Of a stretch of 64,000 nucleotides of DNA, positions 36,059 to 45,530 are shown piece by piece. Location: NCBI GenBank assembly GCA_963838885.1, contig CAWITB010000058.1, positions 124,001 to 188,000 of the forward strand. The letters run 5' to 3'. The position numbers and the translations under genes were made by a program. The stretch's first letter is position 1; each line of letters starts with the position of its first letter. The DNA is from JAICMB01 sp963838885 (GTDB lineage Bacteria > Acidobacteriota > Terriglobia > Bryobacterales > Bryobacteraceae). Under the pieces are notes generated by a model. It was not told the DNA's origin. It saw only the letters and a program-made list of their open reading frames with translations, and did not search any database.

Positions 36059-36910
36059 CTAGCACGATTGTGCTAGAACCAGTGCCCCATAGAGTACGCT
36101 GTCGTCGCCCAGTTCCGCCGGAACCACGTCTACCCTCGCGCGCGACCACGCCGTCATCTGGCGCCCGAGCTCGTCGCGCAACGGCGTAAATAGCGCCTCA
36201 CCGGCCTTGGCCATTCCACCACCGATCACGATGCGCGCGGGATTGAGCAGCATCAGAGCGGCCTTCAGACCGCGCGCCAAGTCGGTAACATACCCGCGCG
36301 TAAAAGCGGGATCTCGGAGCAGCTCCTTGGCGCTGCGTCCGTAGTCCCGCTCCAGCCACAGACCGCAGCACATACGCTCCAGACAGCCATTGGACCCGCA
36401 GAGGCAGGGCGGTCCATCGGGGCGGACATTGATATGTCCGATCTCGCCCGCATACGAATCCGCGCCGCGGTACACGTGTCCATTTCCCAGCACGATGCCG
36501 CCGCCGATCCCGGTCGACAAGGTCATATAGAACAGCGGCAGATGCCCGCGGCCGGCGCCAAAGCGGGCTTCGCCCAGCGCTCCGGCGTTAGCGTCGTTGT
36601 CCATGAGCGGCCGCACTCCCGTTACGCTCTCGACGAAGCCGGGCAGGTCGAATTCGCCCCATCCGGAGACGTGCGTGGACATCACCACGCGTTGCCGATC
36701 GAAGGAGACCGGGCCTCCGAATCCGATCCCGCAGCGGTCAATGCGCGCCTCGGCGAGCCACTCGCGCAGCAGCGCCTCAAGCGCGCCCAACATCCATTCG
36801 CGGCCTCCGGCGCGCTCCGTGGCGCGAGCTTCGCGCCGCACCATGCGCTCGCCATCGAACAGCGCGACCGTGAACTTCGTCCCGCCGATGTCGATGGCGA
36901 GCGCCATCAT
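36059..36910 (-). CDS. ROK-family sugar kinase
   Basis: 283 aa; either of two adjacent ATGs (36910, 36907) can start it. ROK fold: DIGGTKFTVALFD phosphate-binding loop, VRPLMDNDANAGALGEARFG with the catalytic Asp, GTGIGGGIVLGNG, GEIGHINV and the zinc-binding PCLCGSNGCLERMC. Predicted to phosphorylate a hexose or N-acyl-hexosamine with ATP; the exact sugar cannot be read from sequence. It is the last gene of a four-gene operon and overlaps the PfkB kinase stop by 4 bp. Confidence 0.9.
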   Translation of the reverse strand: MMALAIDIGGTKFTVALFDGERMVRREARATERAGGREWMLGALEALLREWLAEARIDRCGIGFGGPVSFDRQRVVMSTHVSGWGEFDLPGFVESVTGVRPLMDNDANAGALGEARFGAGRGHLPLFYMTLSTGIGGGIVLGNGHVYRGADSYAGEIGHINVRPDGPPCLCGSNGCLERMCCGLWLERDYGRSAKELLRDPAFTRGYVTDLARGLKAALMLLNPARIVIGGGMAKAGEALFTPLRDELGRQMTAWSRARVDVVPAELGDDSVLYGALVLAQSC

Positions 36911-37893
36911 ACCGGGACTCCGGCCGCGGCGCGAACCTCCCGCGGCGAGGCCGTGCCGGTACCTTTTTTCATAATTGTGATGGAGGCCACCAGATTCCCA
37001 AAGCGGGCGGCTTCCATGGCGGACCCCGTAACGGCAAATGCGACTGCCGCGCCAGCCGAAAAGCTGTCTCCCGCCCCACAGATGTCAACCGGCTTTGAGA
37101 CCGCAACCGCCGGAACGAGGCATTCGCCGCCATTATCCACAACCAGGACCCCGCCGGGACCTTGCGTGATGAACAGCAACGGCGAATCGAGCGAGCGGCG
37201 CAGCGCCGCATAATCCGTCCTGCCGAGCGCCGCCGCCGAGGCCGCCGCCGCTTCGGCCTCGTTGGGCTTGAGAATGACGTTCCGGAACAGGTGCGAGCGC
37301 AAGCGGGAATCGACCCACACGATCTTGCCGGCTTGCGAGCGCGCCAGATCGCGAAGCGCCTCGCGGACGCGCGCCGTGACCACGCCGCTTGTACCGGTTT
37401 CAGCCTGGTCGGAAACGAAAATGATGTCGTACTCCGGCGCGCTCGCGCGCAGACGCTCGATCACCTCGGCCTCGAGCGGCGCGGGCAGCGGCTCCGTACG
37501 GATGAAATCGACCCTCGGCTGGTCCTCTTCACCCGTATCGCCGTTGAGGAGCTTGGTGTACGTAAAGGTGGCAATGCCTGGATGGGCGATCAACAGTTCA
37601 TGCGAAATATTGCGAGCTTCGAGAGCGCCGCGGAGCTCGAATCCAAAGCCGTCATCGCCGCAGACGCCGAGCACGGTCACGCGCCCCACCCCGAGCGCCG
37701 CCAGATTGTTGGCCACCGTCCCTCCGGCCCCGGGCGTTACTTCAGTCGCCGTGACGGCGATGCGCGCGATGCCGGTCTCGCGCGATGGCTCCGCGGCCGC
37801 CGGACTATAGGTACACCAGCGGTCCAGGCAGATATCGCCCACTACAAGCGCGGAGTAGCGCGGGAACGCGGCGAGAATCTCGCCGGCGTTCAT
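36907..37893 (-). CDS. PfkB-family carbohydrate kinase, RfaE/HldE N-domain-like
   Basis: 328 aa. ALVVGDICLDRWCTYSP at the start, PGAGGTVANNLAALGVGRVTVLG (substrate loop), KPNEAEAAAASAAALG, LLFITQGPGGVLVVD and the catalytic anion hole DICGAGDSFSAGAAVAF near the C-terminus. The N-terminal part and PGAGG loop resemble heptose-7-phosphate kinase (HldE kinase domain), but the nucleotidyltransferase domain is absent. It overlaps both neighbours by 4 bp. Substrate unknown; a heptose or related sugar phosphate is an inference. Confidence 0.85.
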   Translation of the reverse strand: MNAGEILAAFPRYSALVVGDICLDRWCTYSPAAAEPSRETGIARIAVTATEVTPGAGGTVANNLAALGVGRVTVLGVCGDDGFGFELRGALEARNISHELLIAHPGIATFTYTKLLNGDTGEEDQPRVDFIRTEPLPAPLEAEVIERLRASAPEYDIIFVSDQAETGTSGVVTARVREALRDLARSQAGKIVWVDSRLRSHLFRNVILKPNEAEAAAASAAALGRTDYAALRRSLDSPLLFITQGPGGVLVVDNGGECLVPAVAVSKPVDICGAGDSFSAGAAVAFAVTGSAMEAARFGNLVASITIMKKGTGTASPREVRAAAGVPV

Positions 37894-38870
37894 TTCCCGC
37901 CCTCATCCAATTCGAGAATTTTGCGGCGCAGCGCTGGAAATGTGGCGCGATGGTCGCCTTCAAAATAGAAGCTTTGGCCTCCATCGGCGACGGTGCGCAC
38001 CAGAATCGTTTTGTGCGGCCGAAAATAGTAGCCGGGATCGCTCTTATCGAGCTCTTTATGGAAATCGCCGCGAATCGGCCATAGATCGAATACCGCCGTC
38101 GTGAAATTTGTGATGCGGCGGCCTTCGCGGCGGGCGGCGTTGCGGACCATCGATAACGCCTTGAGGTAAACCTCGGGACCCATAATGGCCGACCCGAAGC
38201 TCAGCACGCAGCCCCCCTCCAATCGCTCCAGCGTATGCGTGAAGATCAGGAAATCGCGGTAGCTGGCGTCCCCATAGGCCGCTCCGTCGCAATTGGGATG
38301 CTCGTGCGTGATGTCGTACCCGATGCCGACATGGACCGTCGCAGGAATCGAGAGCCGGTATGCGGCGGCAAGGATGCTGAGCGGGCGGTGCGGAAAGGCA
38401 CTTTGCATCAAACGGCGGCCGATGTTTTCACCCAGCCCGAGAGACTGCTCGCCGGCCTCTCGAACCCAGTCGTTGATCTCTCCCGTTTCCCGCCACAGCC
38501 CGAACTCGCCGGTGCGGATATAGCGATCGACGCTCTCCGTGGTGGCGCCGATGCGGGCCAACTCGTAATCGTGGATGACGCCGGCGCCGTTCATGGCGAC
38601 GTGATCGATCAAACCGCGCTCCAGCAAGTCGATCACATGCCGGTTTACGCCGGCTCGGATGACGTGAGCGCCCATAATCAAGGCGCGGGTAGCCCCGGCG
38701 TTCCTGGACTTTCGCAAGCGGCCCGCTATCTCGCCGAGGTCTTCATGCTCGTAGCGAGGAGCCTCGTCTTCAAGCGCCATCCATCGTTCCAGTGTTAGGT
38801 CGTGCCGCCGCTCCGAGAGCGGCTTAATCTCAAGCCGCGCGCGATCGAAGATCTGGTATTTCGAGGACAT
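37890..38870 (-). CDS. unknown protein with deoxyhypusine-synthase-like features
   Basis: 326 aa, soluble. It carries RALIMGAHVIRAGVNRHVIDL, HVAMNGAGVIHDYELARIGAT, IPATVHVGIGYDITHEHPNC, DGAAYGDASYRDFLIFTHTL and GGCVLSFGSAIMGPEVYLKAL. The order (TxGAGxIHD, then IPxxxxxGxxxD, then GDxxYRDF) resembles deoxyhypusine/homospermidine synthase-like Rossmann proteins that bind NAD. I could not confirm the active-site Lys. It is the second gene of the operon, 4 bp after the HAD gene stop and overlapping the PfkB start by 4 bp. The context with two sugar kinases and a phosphatase argues for a small-molecule, probably carbohydrate, substrate. Annotation stays open. Confidence 0.6.
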   Translation of the reverse strand: MSSKYQIFDRARLEIKPLSERRHDLTLERWMALEDEAPRYEHEDLGEIAGRLRKSRNAGATRALIMGAHVIRAGVNRHVIDLLERGLIDHVAMNGAGVIHDYELARIGATTESVDRYIRTGEFGLWRETGEINDWVREAGEQSLGLGENIGRRLMQSAFPHRPLSILAAAYRLSIPATVHVGIGYDITHEHPNCDGAAYGDASYRDFLIFTHTLERLEGGCVLSFGSAIMGPEVYLKALSMVRNAARREGRRITNFTTAVFDLWPIRGDFHKELDKSDPGYYFRPHKTILVRTVADGGQSFYFEGDHRATFPALRRKILELDEGGK

Positions 38871-38874
38871 TACA

Positions 38875-39681
38875 TTATGCGGAGAACAGCGTGGAAATCA
38901 GTTCATCGCGGCACAGAAAATTCGGAATAATATAATCGGCGCCGACGCCGATCAGCCGGCTGCGTTTCCAGTCGTCGGTGCAGCGGCACTCCGGCTCGGC
39001 ACTGGCGACCCCGACCGCGACGCCGCCGACGCGCTTGATCTCCTCGATCTCAACGTAGCCGTCGCCGAAGCCCAGAAATTCATGGCCCTGGAACTCGGCG
39101 CTCCCGATGATGTTCTTGATGAGAATGCCCTTCGAGAAGCTCTTGTAATCGTCCAGGGCGCCATACACGCCGCCATCGAAATAGCAATCGACGTCGAGCA
39201 GCCTCGCTTCCTCCTTCATATAAACCTCGTCGGTGCCGCTGGCGAGATACATCTTCATGCCGCGCTCGCGCAGAGCTTCGAGGAGCGCGCGGGCGCCCGG
39301 GACCAGATATTTTTCCGGTGCAGCATTGCCCGAGCGCAACTCTTCCACGCGTCCGCTGATGCGCGTCCAGAGGCGGTCGAGATACATCTTTTTATAGACG
39401 AGCGGATCGAGCGGGATGCCGCCACGCTGCTTCACGGCTTCGGCGAGCGCGATCATCTGGTAGATCGTTTCCTTGCCCGTGAGGCGCCACACGAAGTCTT
39501 CCACCACGGCGCGAAGCTCCTCGTCCGTTTCGCCACTGTTCAACTCCGCCAGAATCTCGACCATCATCGGAACCATGACGTCCATCCAGCCGGAGCGGAT
39601 CAACGAAAGGGTACCGTCGAAGTCGAAAAGCACAACCCTGGCATTGCGGGCAGTCGCGCCCGCCGTGATGTTCTCAATCAT
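38875..39681 (-). CDS. HAD-superfamily phosphatase
   Basis: 268 aa. Motif I VLFDFDGTLSLIRSGW (nucleophile and acid/base Asp), motif II MKMYLASGTDEVYM, and the motif IV region FLGFGDGYVEIEEIKRVGG. A helical cap lies between residues about 30 and 130 (C1 type), as in phosphoglycolate and beta-phosphoglucomutase relatives. Start ATG 39681. First gene of the tight four-gene operon, so it probably acts on the same phosphorylated metabolite as the two kinases. Confidence 0.88.
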   Translation of the reverse strand: MIENITAGATARNARVVLFDFDGTLSLIRSGWMDVMVPMMVEILAELNSGETDEELRAVVEDFVWRLTGKETIYQMIALAEAVKQRGGIPLDPLVYKKMYLDRLWTRISGRVEELRSGNAAPEKYLVPGARALLEALRERGMKMYLASGTDEVYMKEEARLLDVDCYFDGGVYGALDDYKSFSKGILIKNIIGSAEFQGHEFLGFGDGYVEIEEIKRVGGVAVGVASAEPECRCTDDWKRSRLIGVGADYIIPNFLCRDELISTLFSA

Positions 39682-39766
39682 GCAAGTTTCTATTGTAAGC
39701 GGGGTGCGGCGCCGGTCTGGCGCAGCGGTTTCACGACCAGCATTTCTATGTTGCGTTGGACCGGAG

Positions 39767-40915
39767 TCAGAGCCCCAATTGGTCGCGAAGCATCTGAAAA
39801 AACTCTTCCGGTTTGCGAGCTTCTCCGTGGACCGCGAGATCGTAGACGCCCTTCATGTTGCTCTCGTCGACGATGGGGCGGCCCAGCCCTGCTTCGAGCG
39901 ACCGTCGAAACTCGTCCATCGTGGCGTTAGTTGCCGAGATATTGGAAATGCCTCCCGCCCTTGCTTTGCGTAGCGCTTCCATGGTCGGAGGCGTGCCCGC
40001 CGGAAGCGCCATTTCCGGGCCTGACCAGCTCATGGAACCGCCGCCGAAAGCCTCTTCGCCCGTTTTCGCACTGGGGGTCTTACCCTCGAGGGCGGTCATT
40101 ACATAAACGTCACTCAATCGCATTTCGAGCGTCGCGGACATTTGAAAATGCTTCTCGATATCCTGTTGCGCGAGACGATAGATCGTTTCTCGCTCTTCTT
40201 CGTGCGGCAGCACTAAAACGAAGTCATATCGTTCACCATTATCGAAAGAAGCCGGTAGAACTATCCGGGACGGGTCCTTCTCATAAACCATCGAAATTAT
40301 CGTCCTGAGATTAATCCGCGCTGCACCCAGCACTCCGGCCCGGCGGCGCCACTAGTTCCCCGCGTTTTTGCAGGCGAAATGTGGACCTCGTACGACGGCG
40401 GAATATCCGGCTTCGATTCACTGGCTGACACGCGGTGAGGCGCGGCGTCTAATCGCACAGCGCGGCTGGCGAAGATGTCCTCCATCTGAGCATCGTTCGC
40501 ATCGCCCTCGATCGCCATAGCGTTGCCTTCCAGCACAGCCTTGATTTGCCGCCCGTCGGGCAACATAAAGGTGAAGCCGGCGATTCTGCCTGTGCGGTCA
40601 ATAATCGCAGCGCCGCCCATTTCCACGCCGTAGGCGCGGGCCGTGTCCCATTTCGCGTCTAGTAACAACCAGCCTTCAACCGCATGTTCGCGCAGCCAGG
40701 GATCGAGCGAGGAATCCCGTTCCGAAGCGATCCATCGGCCGGCTTGTTCGCGAACCGCGCAACAATTGATTTCACCGCGATACCAGCGCTCGGTTGCTTG
40801 AAACGTTGGGAAAGAATGCGATCACTGTGATGCGTCTGAGGAAACTCCCTGGTCCGCGATTGGCGACGCTGACAGCAAGAACAATCAAAAGCGCTCGCAC
40901 AATCGCGGACGGCAT
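39767..40915 (-). pseudogene. TIGR03435-type protein with N-terminal redoxin domain, two frameshifts
   Basis: Reading from ATG 40915, MPSAIVRALLIVLAVS looks like a leader, and TVIAFFPNV starts a thioredoxin-like strand. Near 40,800 the frame shifts and continues with QATERWYRGEINC, LREHAVEGWLLLDAKW and YGVEMGGAAIIDRTGRIAGF, the end of a TlpA/redoxin fold. It then reaches PPSYEVHISPAKTRG, the start of the TIGR03435 domain. Around 40,310-40,330 it shifts back and continues with RINLRTIISMVYE and GVYDLAV to the stop at 39767. TIGR03435 proteins are a large soil-bacterial family of unknown function, often fused to redoxin domains. The redox CxxC is not visible. Confidence 0.7.
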
Positions 40916-40958
40916 TCTCCTTTTCAGAGTAAGCTCTAACGACGGGCCTGCGCGCGCA

Positions 40959-41747
40959 CTACTGCGAGACGATCTGAACCTTCGGCTTCAGATACTGCCA
41001 ATCGGGAATATTCGGCGCGCGCACGTCTTCAACATCGGTGACGACCTCGCGAGAGGCGAAGGGGCCGAGTCCGGTGAGGAGCGCCGAAATCGTGAAGAGC
41101 GGCTCTGGACTGGACGCGAGAGCCGAGCGCACTGCAATGCGCAGCACGAGATTTGAGACTTGAGCCGCCGAATGATTGACCACGACGTACTGCACGTGCA
41201 AACGACGATTAACATCGGCCACCACGCGAAGACCGGTGACCTCGATGAAGGGCGCCGAGGTTTCCTGGGAGGCGAGGCCGTGCGTGGCTGGCTGGGCGGC
41301 CTCGGCGCGGCGAACCGCGGTTGTATTGCGGATGACCACGGCTCCCCCGAGAGATAACGCGGTTGCGACCAGCAGGCTAATTGCCCATCCCGGTACTCCA
41401 GGGCGGCGGCGCGCTGCGGGAGTCTCCGCCACCGTTTCTATGACCACGGCCGCGGGCCGATCCGCGGTTCTGGGCAGCACGGGACACGGACACTTCACCG
41501 TTTCGGGCTGTAGCTGAATTGCGACCGGCGCGAAGGCTGCCTGCGCCCGCGGCTCGATTGCGTTCAGGCCCTCCGGAAAGCGATCCGCAAGCGGCCGCTC
41601 CGAAAATGGCACGCGGCTTCCAAAATGCGATTTCATGGCCTGCGCCAGCGCCAGCATTCCGGCCTGAACCAAATCCGAGCAATCCGGGCAATCCCGATCA
41701 TGGGGCGCGCAATCGCAACCGCAATCCGCACAAATCCAGCTCAACAT
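40959..41747 (-). CDS. zinc-ribbon membrane protein
   Basis: 262 aa. N-terminal Cys-rich ribbon (CADCGCDCAPHDRDCPDC), a disordered Pro/Ala-rich cytoplasmic stretch, one TM helix (VPGWAISLLVATALSLGGAVVI) and an extracytoplasmic beta domain (LRVVADVNRRLHVQYVVVNHS, VSNLVLRIAVRSALA, EPLFTISALLTGLGPF). The last part resembles DUF2393-type or FxLYD-like immunoglobulin-fold modules. Start ATG 41747. Possibly a sensor or assembly protein, but no function can be assigned. It starts about 125 bp from the left end of the IS. Confidence 0.65.
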   Translation of the reverse strand: MLSWICADCGCDCAPHDRDCPDCSDLVQAGMLALAQAMKSHFGSRVPFSERPLADRFPEGLNAIEPRAQAAFAPVAIQLQPETVKCPCPVLPRTADRPAAVVIETVAETPAARRRPGVPGWAISLLVATALSLGGAVVIRNTTAVRRAEAAQPATHGLASQETSAPFIEVTGLRVVADVNRRLHVQYVVVNHSAAQVSNLVLRIAVRSALASSPEPLFTISALLTGLGPFASREVVTDVEDVRAPNIPDWQYLKPKVQIVSQ

Positions 41748-41885
41748 ATCTATTAGGTCGGCAGAGATGGCGCGGAACCGTTCGGGAGATGCACCTACTT
41801 CAGATTATGGGGCACCTTACCGCCGCTTCGCGACTAGCCTGAGAGCCCTCGAGTCATCAAGCTCTAGCATTTTGCAATCCAGAAG

Positions 41886-41965
41886 TGAGCCTGAAAGTTA
41901 AAAATGGTTCTATGCGAAATGAGCCCTGAAACGGCGGTTTGATTCCAATGCGAGATGAGCCCGAA
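41886..41965 (+). repeat. left-end triple repeat of the IS
   Basis: Three boxes: TGAGCCTGAA (41886-41895), TGAGCCCTGAA (41920-41930) and TGAGCCCGAA (41956-41965). Starts are 34 and 36 bp apart, close to three helical turns. Confidence 0.85.
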
Positions 41966-42113
41966 GCGAAGCGTCAGGAAGCTTCGGAATCTTTCCTCCT
42001 TAGTCGATTATGGGGTTGAGCCGGGGATGGGTCGAGAGGGAAGGGGGGCGGCGTTTAAGCCCCCTTCCCCGGTCAGCACTGGAGAGACCAGCGCTGCTGG
42101 TGGAACGCCGCGA

Positions 42114-43357
42114 TCATACGCACAGCCGGACGCGCTTGAGTATGCCGAGCTTGGCCTTCTGCATTTGGCCGCCCGCCTCGGTGTCGCTGCGTTTGCATTG
42201 CCTGCGAGCGAAGCAGTTCCTCGCTGGTTCCCGGCTTGAGGTATTGCCGCCAATTCTCCAGCGAGCATAGCTTTTCGAATGGCGTACGATAGTCGTCGGC
42301 CCGATAGCGCCGCTTGATACGGCCGCGTTCGCCTTTGACCAAAACGGCAAAGCCGCACGGCCGGTGAAAGTTCAAGTATGGATTGAACTGCGAGGTGAAG
42401 AACTTCTGCAGAGACTCGGCGTATGCGGAAGCAATGAACCCATAGCCGATGTGTTTGCGGACGACGGCTCCATTCTTTCCTTCCGCCGGTGCGTTGTCGG
42501 TGGTTCAGTAGGCCCGCGACTTGGTGAACTCGACGAGTAGCTTGCCCAGCATCTTGGCCACTTGGCGGTTCAGAAACTCGCTTCCGTTGTCGCAATGAAA
42601 GCCGATGATCCGGAATGGATATTGATGCAGGATAGCTTCCAGGATCGGAAGCATGTGCGTTTCGCTGATGGTTTCCACGCATCCGATGTTCTGCCCACTG
42701 CGTCACCGTGTCGACCGAATTGATGTGGTAGACGCCTGGCTTGGCGTCCTTCTGGCCTTGATGGATGGTATCCACTCGTAAGAACCCGGGCCGGCCCTTC
42801 GGATCCAGCTTGCGACGCTGGGCGATGGCGATCTGCCGGCTTTGCGTGTGATTCACACGGACGCGTTGGCCTCGATACATGGAACCGTTGCGCAGGTTGT
42901 ACAGGTGCGACGCGAAGATCTTGGCCAGGCGTTCGTAGTCCTGTTTGCCGAACACCTCGAACTCGCGGCGCAGAATATGTCGCAGGGCCGGTCCGGACAG
43001 ATCCTCATGGGCGGCATCGGTGGATGCCAGAAGCACAATATCGGCTCGGTTGTATCGAACCGGGAACTGGGGGCGAGCGGCGGTCCTTCGGACGATCTTG
43101 CGATCCTCGATCCATTGGCCGATGAGTCGGGTCAGTTGGGCTCGGCTGGCACCCCTCACTTTTTGCAGGAAGCTCCGCACCACTCCCTTTTCCCGCTTGC
43201 CGAGTTTGGTATATCGATGTGCCTTCATCACCGACGCGATCAGCGCATACTTCTCTCCGTTGGTTTCCGTCTTCCCTTTCACTTTCCGGCTGCTCGCAAG
43301 CAGCTCTTCCATCTCGCTTAAACTGAGTTGGTCCAGGTTCTTCGTGCTGAATTGCAT
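42114..43357 (-). pseudogene. DDE integrase-core transposase, nonsense and frameshift mutations
   Basis: From ATG 43357 (MQFSTKNLDQLSLSEMEELL) the frame is intact through the N-terminal helix-turn-helix region and the first catalytic strand (PGFLRVDTIHQGQ, first Asp). It is lost after INSVDTVTQW, near 42,690. Downstream, other frames hold the rest: the second Asp in GFHCDNGSEFLN (near 42,590), VEFTKSRAY then TGA where TGG is expected, TTDNAPAEGKNG with the catalytic Glu, then FNPYLNFHRPCGFA and a basic tail ending near 42,114. Dead as read. Family is the integrase-core IS group; exact family not assigned. Confidence 0.8.
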
Positions 43358-43377
43358 TCATCTGAAGTTTCCCCGGT

Positions 43378-43458
43378 TTCAGGCTCATCCTGCGTTGGAA
43401 TCACACTGGCGCTTCAGGCTCACCCGAAATTGGAATCACTAGCTCCCGTTCAGGCTCA
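43378..43458 (-). repeat. right-end triple repeat of the IS
   Basis: Three inverted copies of the TGAGCCTGAA box, read on the minus strand, at 43378-43387, 43413-43422 and 43449-43458. Starts are 35 and 36 bp apart, mirroring the left end. A GATTCCAA motif accompanies the inner two. Confidence 0.85.
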
Positions 43459-43707
43459 TCCTGCGATGGACAATTCTGCTCGGCCCGGTTAACGATGCTG
43501 TGGTATAGTATGGCTGAACCGGTCTGACGCGAAGAGTGGAGAGCCAATCAGAATGCGCGTGACGGCCAGATTCTCATCCTCGACTGGTACGCATTTTGGT
43601 GTCTATTTCATCCAAACCGGGGAGATTGGGTGATTTCCGAGACTTTGAGGACTATGTCGTTTTCGATAAGCTAGTGGAAATCGGCTAAATAGCTGAAACA
43701 CCAAGGG

Positions 43708-43783
<76 letters not shown>

Positions 43784-43837
43784 TCTTTTCAACAACTTGG
43801 GACTGATCAGCAACTTCCATCACTCCATTTCACTCAG

Positions 43838-44947
43838 TTAAGCGGTAAGAACGGCTTTTTCGAGCTGTTCCGCCGCTTCGGCGCGCCTGGACAGGGCCGC
43901 CTTCGTATAAACATCAATCGCCACGCCGATACCGTGGCCGCGCTGGTCGGCGGCGACTTTGGGATCGATCCCGGCATCGTGGCCGAGACTGGCATGGGTT
44001 CTGCGCAGCACCTGAAACGTGGCCCATTGCAGCCCAATGGTTTTGAGCTTGGGCTCCATGTGCCTGCGCCATACGTTATCCCTCCACAGCGGTGTGGAAG
44101 GGTTCTCCGAAGCGAATACCCACGCCTCCGGGTTCCCCGGCACCAGCTCCATCCATTCCGTCAGGCTTGCGGCCGTCTTGGGAGGAATGGCGACGGTGCG
44201 CGCGGAGTTCGTCGTTTTCGGCGTGTCGATATCGCCGCGATAGATGCGCTGCTCGATCCTGGCCTTGCGGCAATCGCCGCTTACATGGCGGCGCTGCAGT
44301 GCCAGAATCTCGCCGGGGCGCATCCCCGCGAATATAGCGAGCAGCGCAATGACGCGCTCGCGTGGTTCCAATACGTTGATGTAGTTTTCCACCTCCTCTT
44401 TGCTGAGCGTGAGGGACGGGGAGGGGGCTGCCTCCTTCGGCGTAAATAGCGCCGCCGTCGGATCGCGGTCGGCATAGCCTTCCGCGAGCGCCAGACGGAA
44501 GACGCTCCGCAAATCCCAGCGCAGATGCGCCACGACGCTGCGGGAGAGCTTCTCCGCTTTGGCGTTCAGGAACGATTGCAGTTCCTTCAAGCCCAAGGTC
44601 GGTTAGCCGCCTTTCCCCGAACTCACTTTTCAAATGATGCTGAATGCGGTTTTCCGTGGTCGCGGCGGTTGACCGCTTCCACTTCGACCGCAGGAACGGA
44701 AGAGCGACCCCTTCCAGAAACTCCCCGAAGGTGATGCCGGGGATCGGGGGCGTTGGCGTTGCGGGCGTTCGCTTCCGCTACCAGCTCGTCCCGCTTCTCT
44801 TCCGCCTGCGCTCTTGCTCATCTTTGAATAAACACCCAGCGTGGCGTACTTCCGGGTGTTTCCATCGCGATAGAGCAAGACCCACATTTTGCGCCCGCCG
44901 TGTTTCCTTACCTGCAAACTGCCTTTTTGATGACGCTGTCGATGCAC
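43838..44947 (-). pseudogene. int: tyrosine recombinase (integrase), frameshifted in the N-terminal third
   Basis: The catalytic part (43838-44596) is intact. It has Arg in GMRPGEILALQRRHV, LRRTHASLGHDAGIDPK, RGHG and the Tyr nucleophile in AIDVYTKAALSRR; the first residue of the HxxR box is Gln (FQVLRR). Upstream, pieces in other frames complete it: an N-terminal arm-binding segment SLQVRKHGGRKMWVLLYRDG from GTG 44947, a helical middle part and EFGERRLTDLGL just before 44,600. At least two frame changes occur (near 44,830 and near 44,600). Its 3' end faces the tRNA-Gly, the usual orientation for tRNA-targeting islands. Confidence 0.8.
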
Positions 44948-45029
44948 GTTTGTCCTTTCCGTGCGCCTCCGGCGGTCATCCAGGTTTGATCGGATCATAG
45001 CAGCTTTCCAAAGGAGCGGTGGCAAGCCG

Positions 45030-45509
45030 CTATGCATCTTTGTGAAGCCCGGCGAGCTTGTTGAGATGGCGTGGAACGCCGTCATACAGCGGCTGAATAT
45101 CGTCCTGATATAAGAAGAAATTCTGCACGGCGACCTTCAGATAAACCCAGTCGGGCATCACACCGTACTTCTTCAATAGCCGGACATGGCTCAGCGACCT
45201 GGTGTACTGCAGATCGACGCCGTTATTAAACGTGAGCACGATGGCGTCCCGCCTGTCATTGCAAGAGAAGAACAGGCACCCCCGCTCTCGCGCTTCTGCG
45301 AGGATATGCTCGCAGCGGGGGCGCAACTGCTCCACGACGTGGTGCTGAACCGCCTGCTTGAGCGTGTGCCTTAGGAAACGGCGCAGCAGCTCGGTGCCGC
45401 TCGCGAAGCTCTCGGGCGCGCCCCATTCATAGGCGAAGGTCATGTACCAGCCTTGCCGGTAAATCGCCTGAACGCCCTCGCCCAGTGTCGGCTCAATTAT
45501 GGACTGCAT
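45030..45509 (-). CDS. hypothetical island protein
   Basis: 159 aa from ATG 45509, preceded by GAGGAG at good spacing. Soluble, with aromatic segments (IYRQGWYMTFAYEWGAPE, CLFFSCNDRRDAIVLTFNNG, WVYLKVAVQNFFLYQDDIQP). I do not recognise a family. It is directly downstream of the small HTH gene on the same strand and 82 bp from the integrase, so it may belong to the integration/excision block. Confidence 0.6.
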   Translation of the reverse strand: MQSIIEPTLGEGVQAIYRQGWYMTFAYEWGAPESFASGTELLRRFLRHTLKQAVQHHVVEQLRPRCEHILAEARERGCLFFSCNDRRDAIVLTFNNGVDLQYTRSLSHVRLLKKYGVMPDWVYLKVAVQNFFLYQDDIQPLYDGVPRHLNKLAGLHKDA

Positions 45510-45530
45510 TGTAGTTTCTCCTCGGGACAT

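Larger units (their letters stand above)
41873..43472 (-). mobile_element. inactivated insertion sequence with triple subterminal repeats at each end
   Basis: About 1.6 kb. The ends begin TG and finish CA, and a possible 3-bp target duplication ATT flanks it. Each end carries three copies of a TGAGCCTGAA-like box, in inverted orientation between the two ends and spaced about 35 bp. This is the pattern of multiple transposase-binding sites seen in IS21-like elements. It encodes one DDE integrase-core transposase that has decayed. Exact boundaries are my estimate from the symmetry. Confidence 0.75.

Noticed and set aside
1..43700. Biosynthetic gene cluster for a natural product
   Set aside because: No NRPS, PKS, RiPP precursor-maturase or terpene enzymes were recognised.
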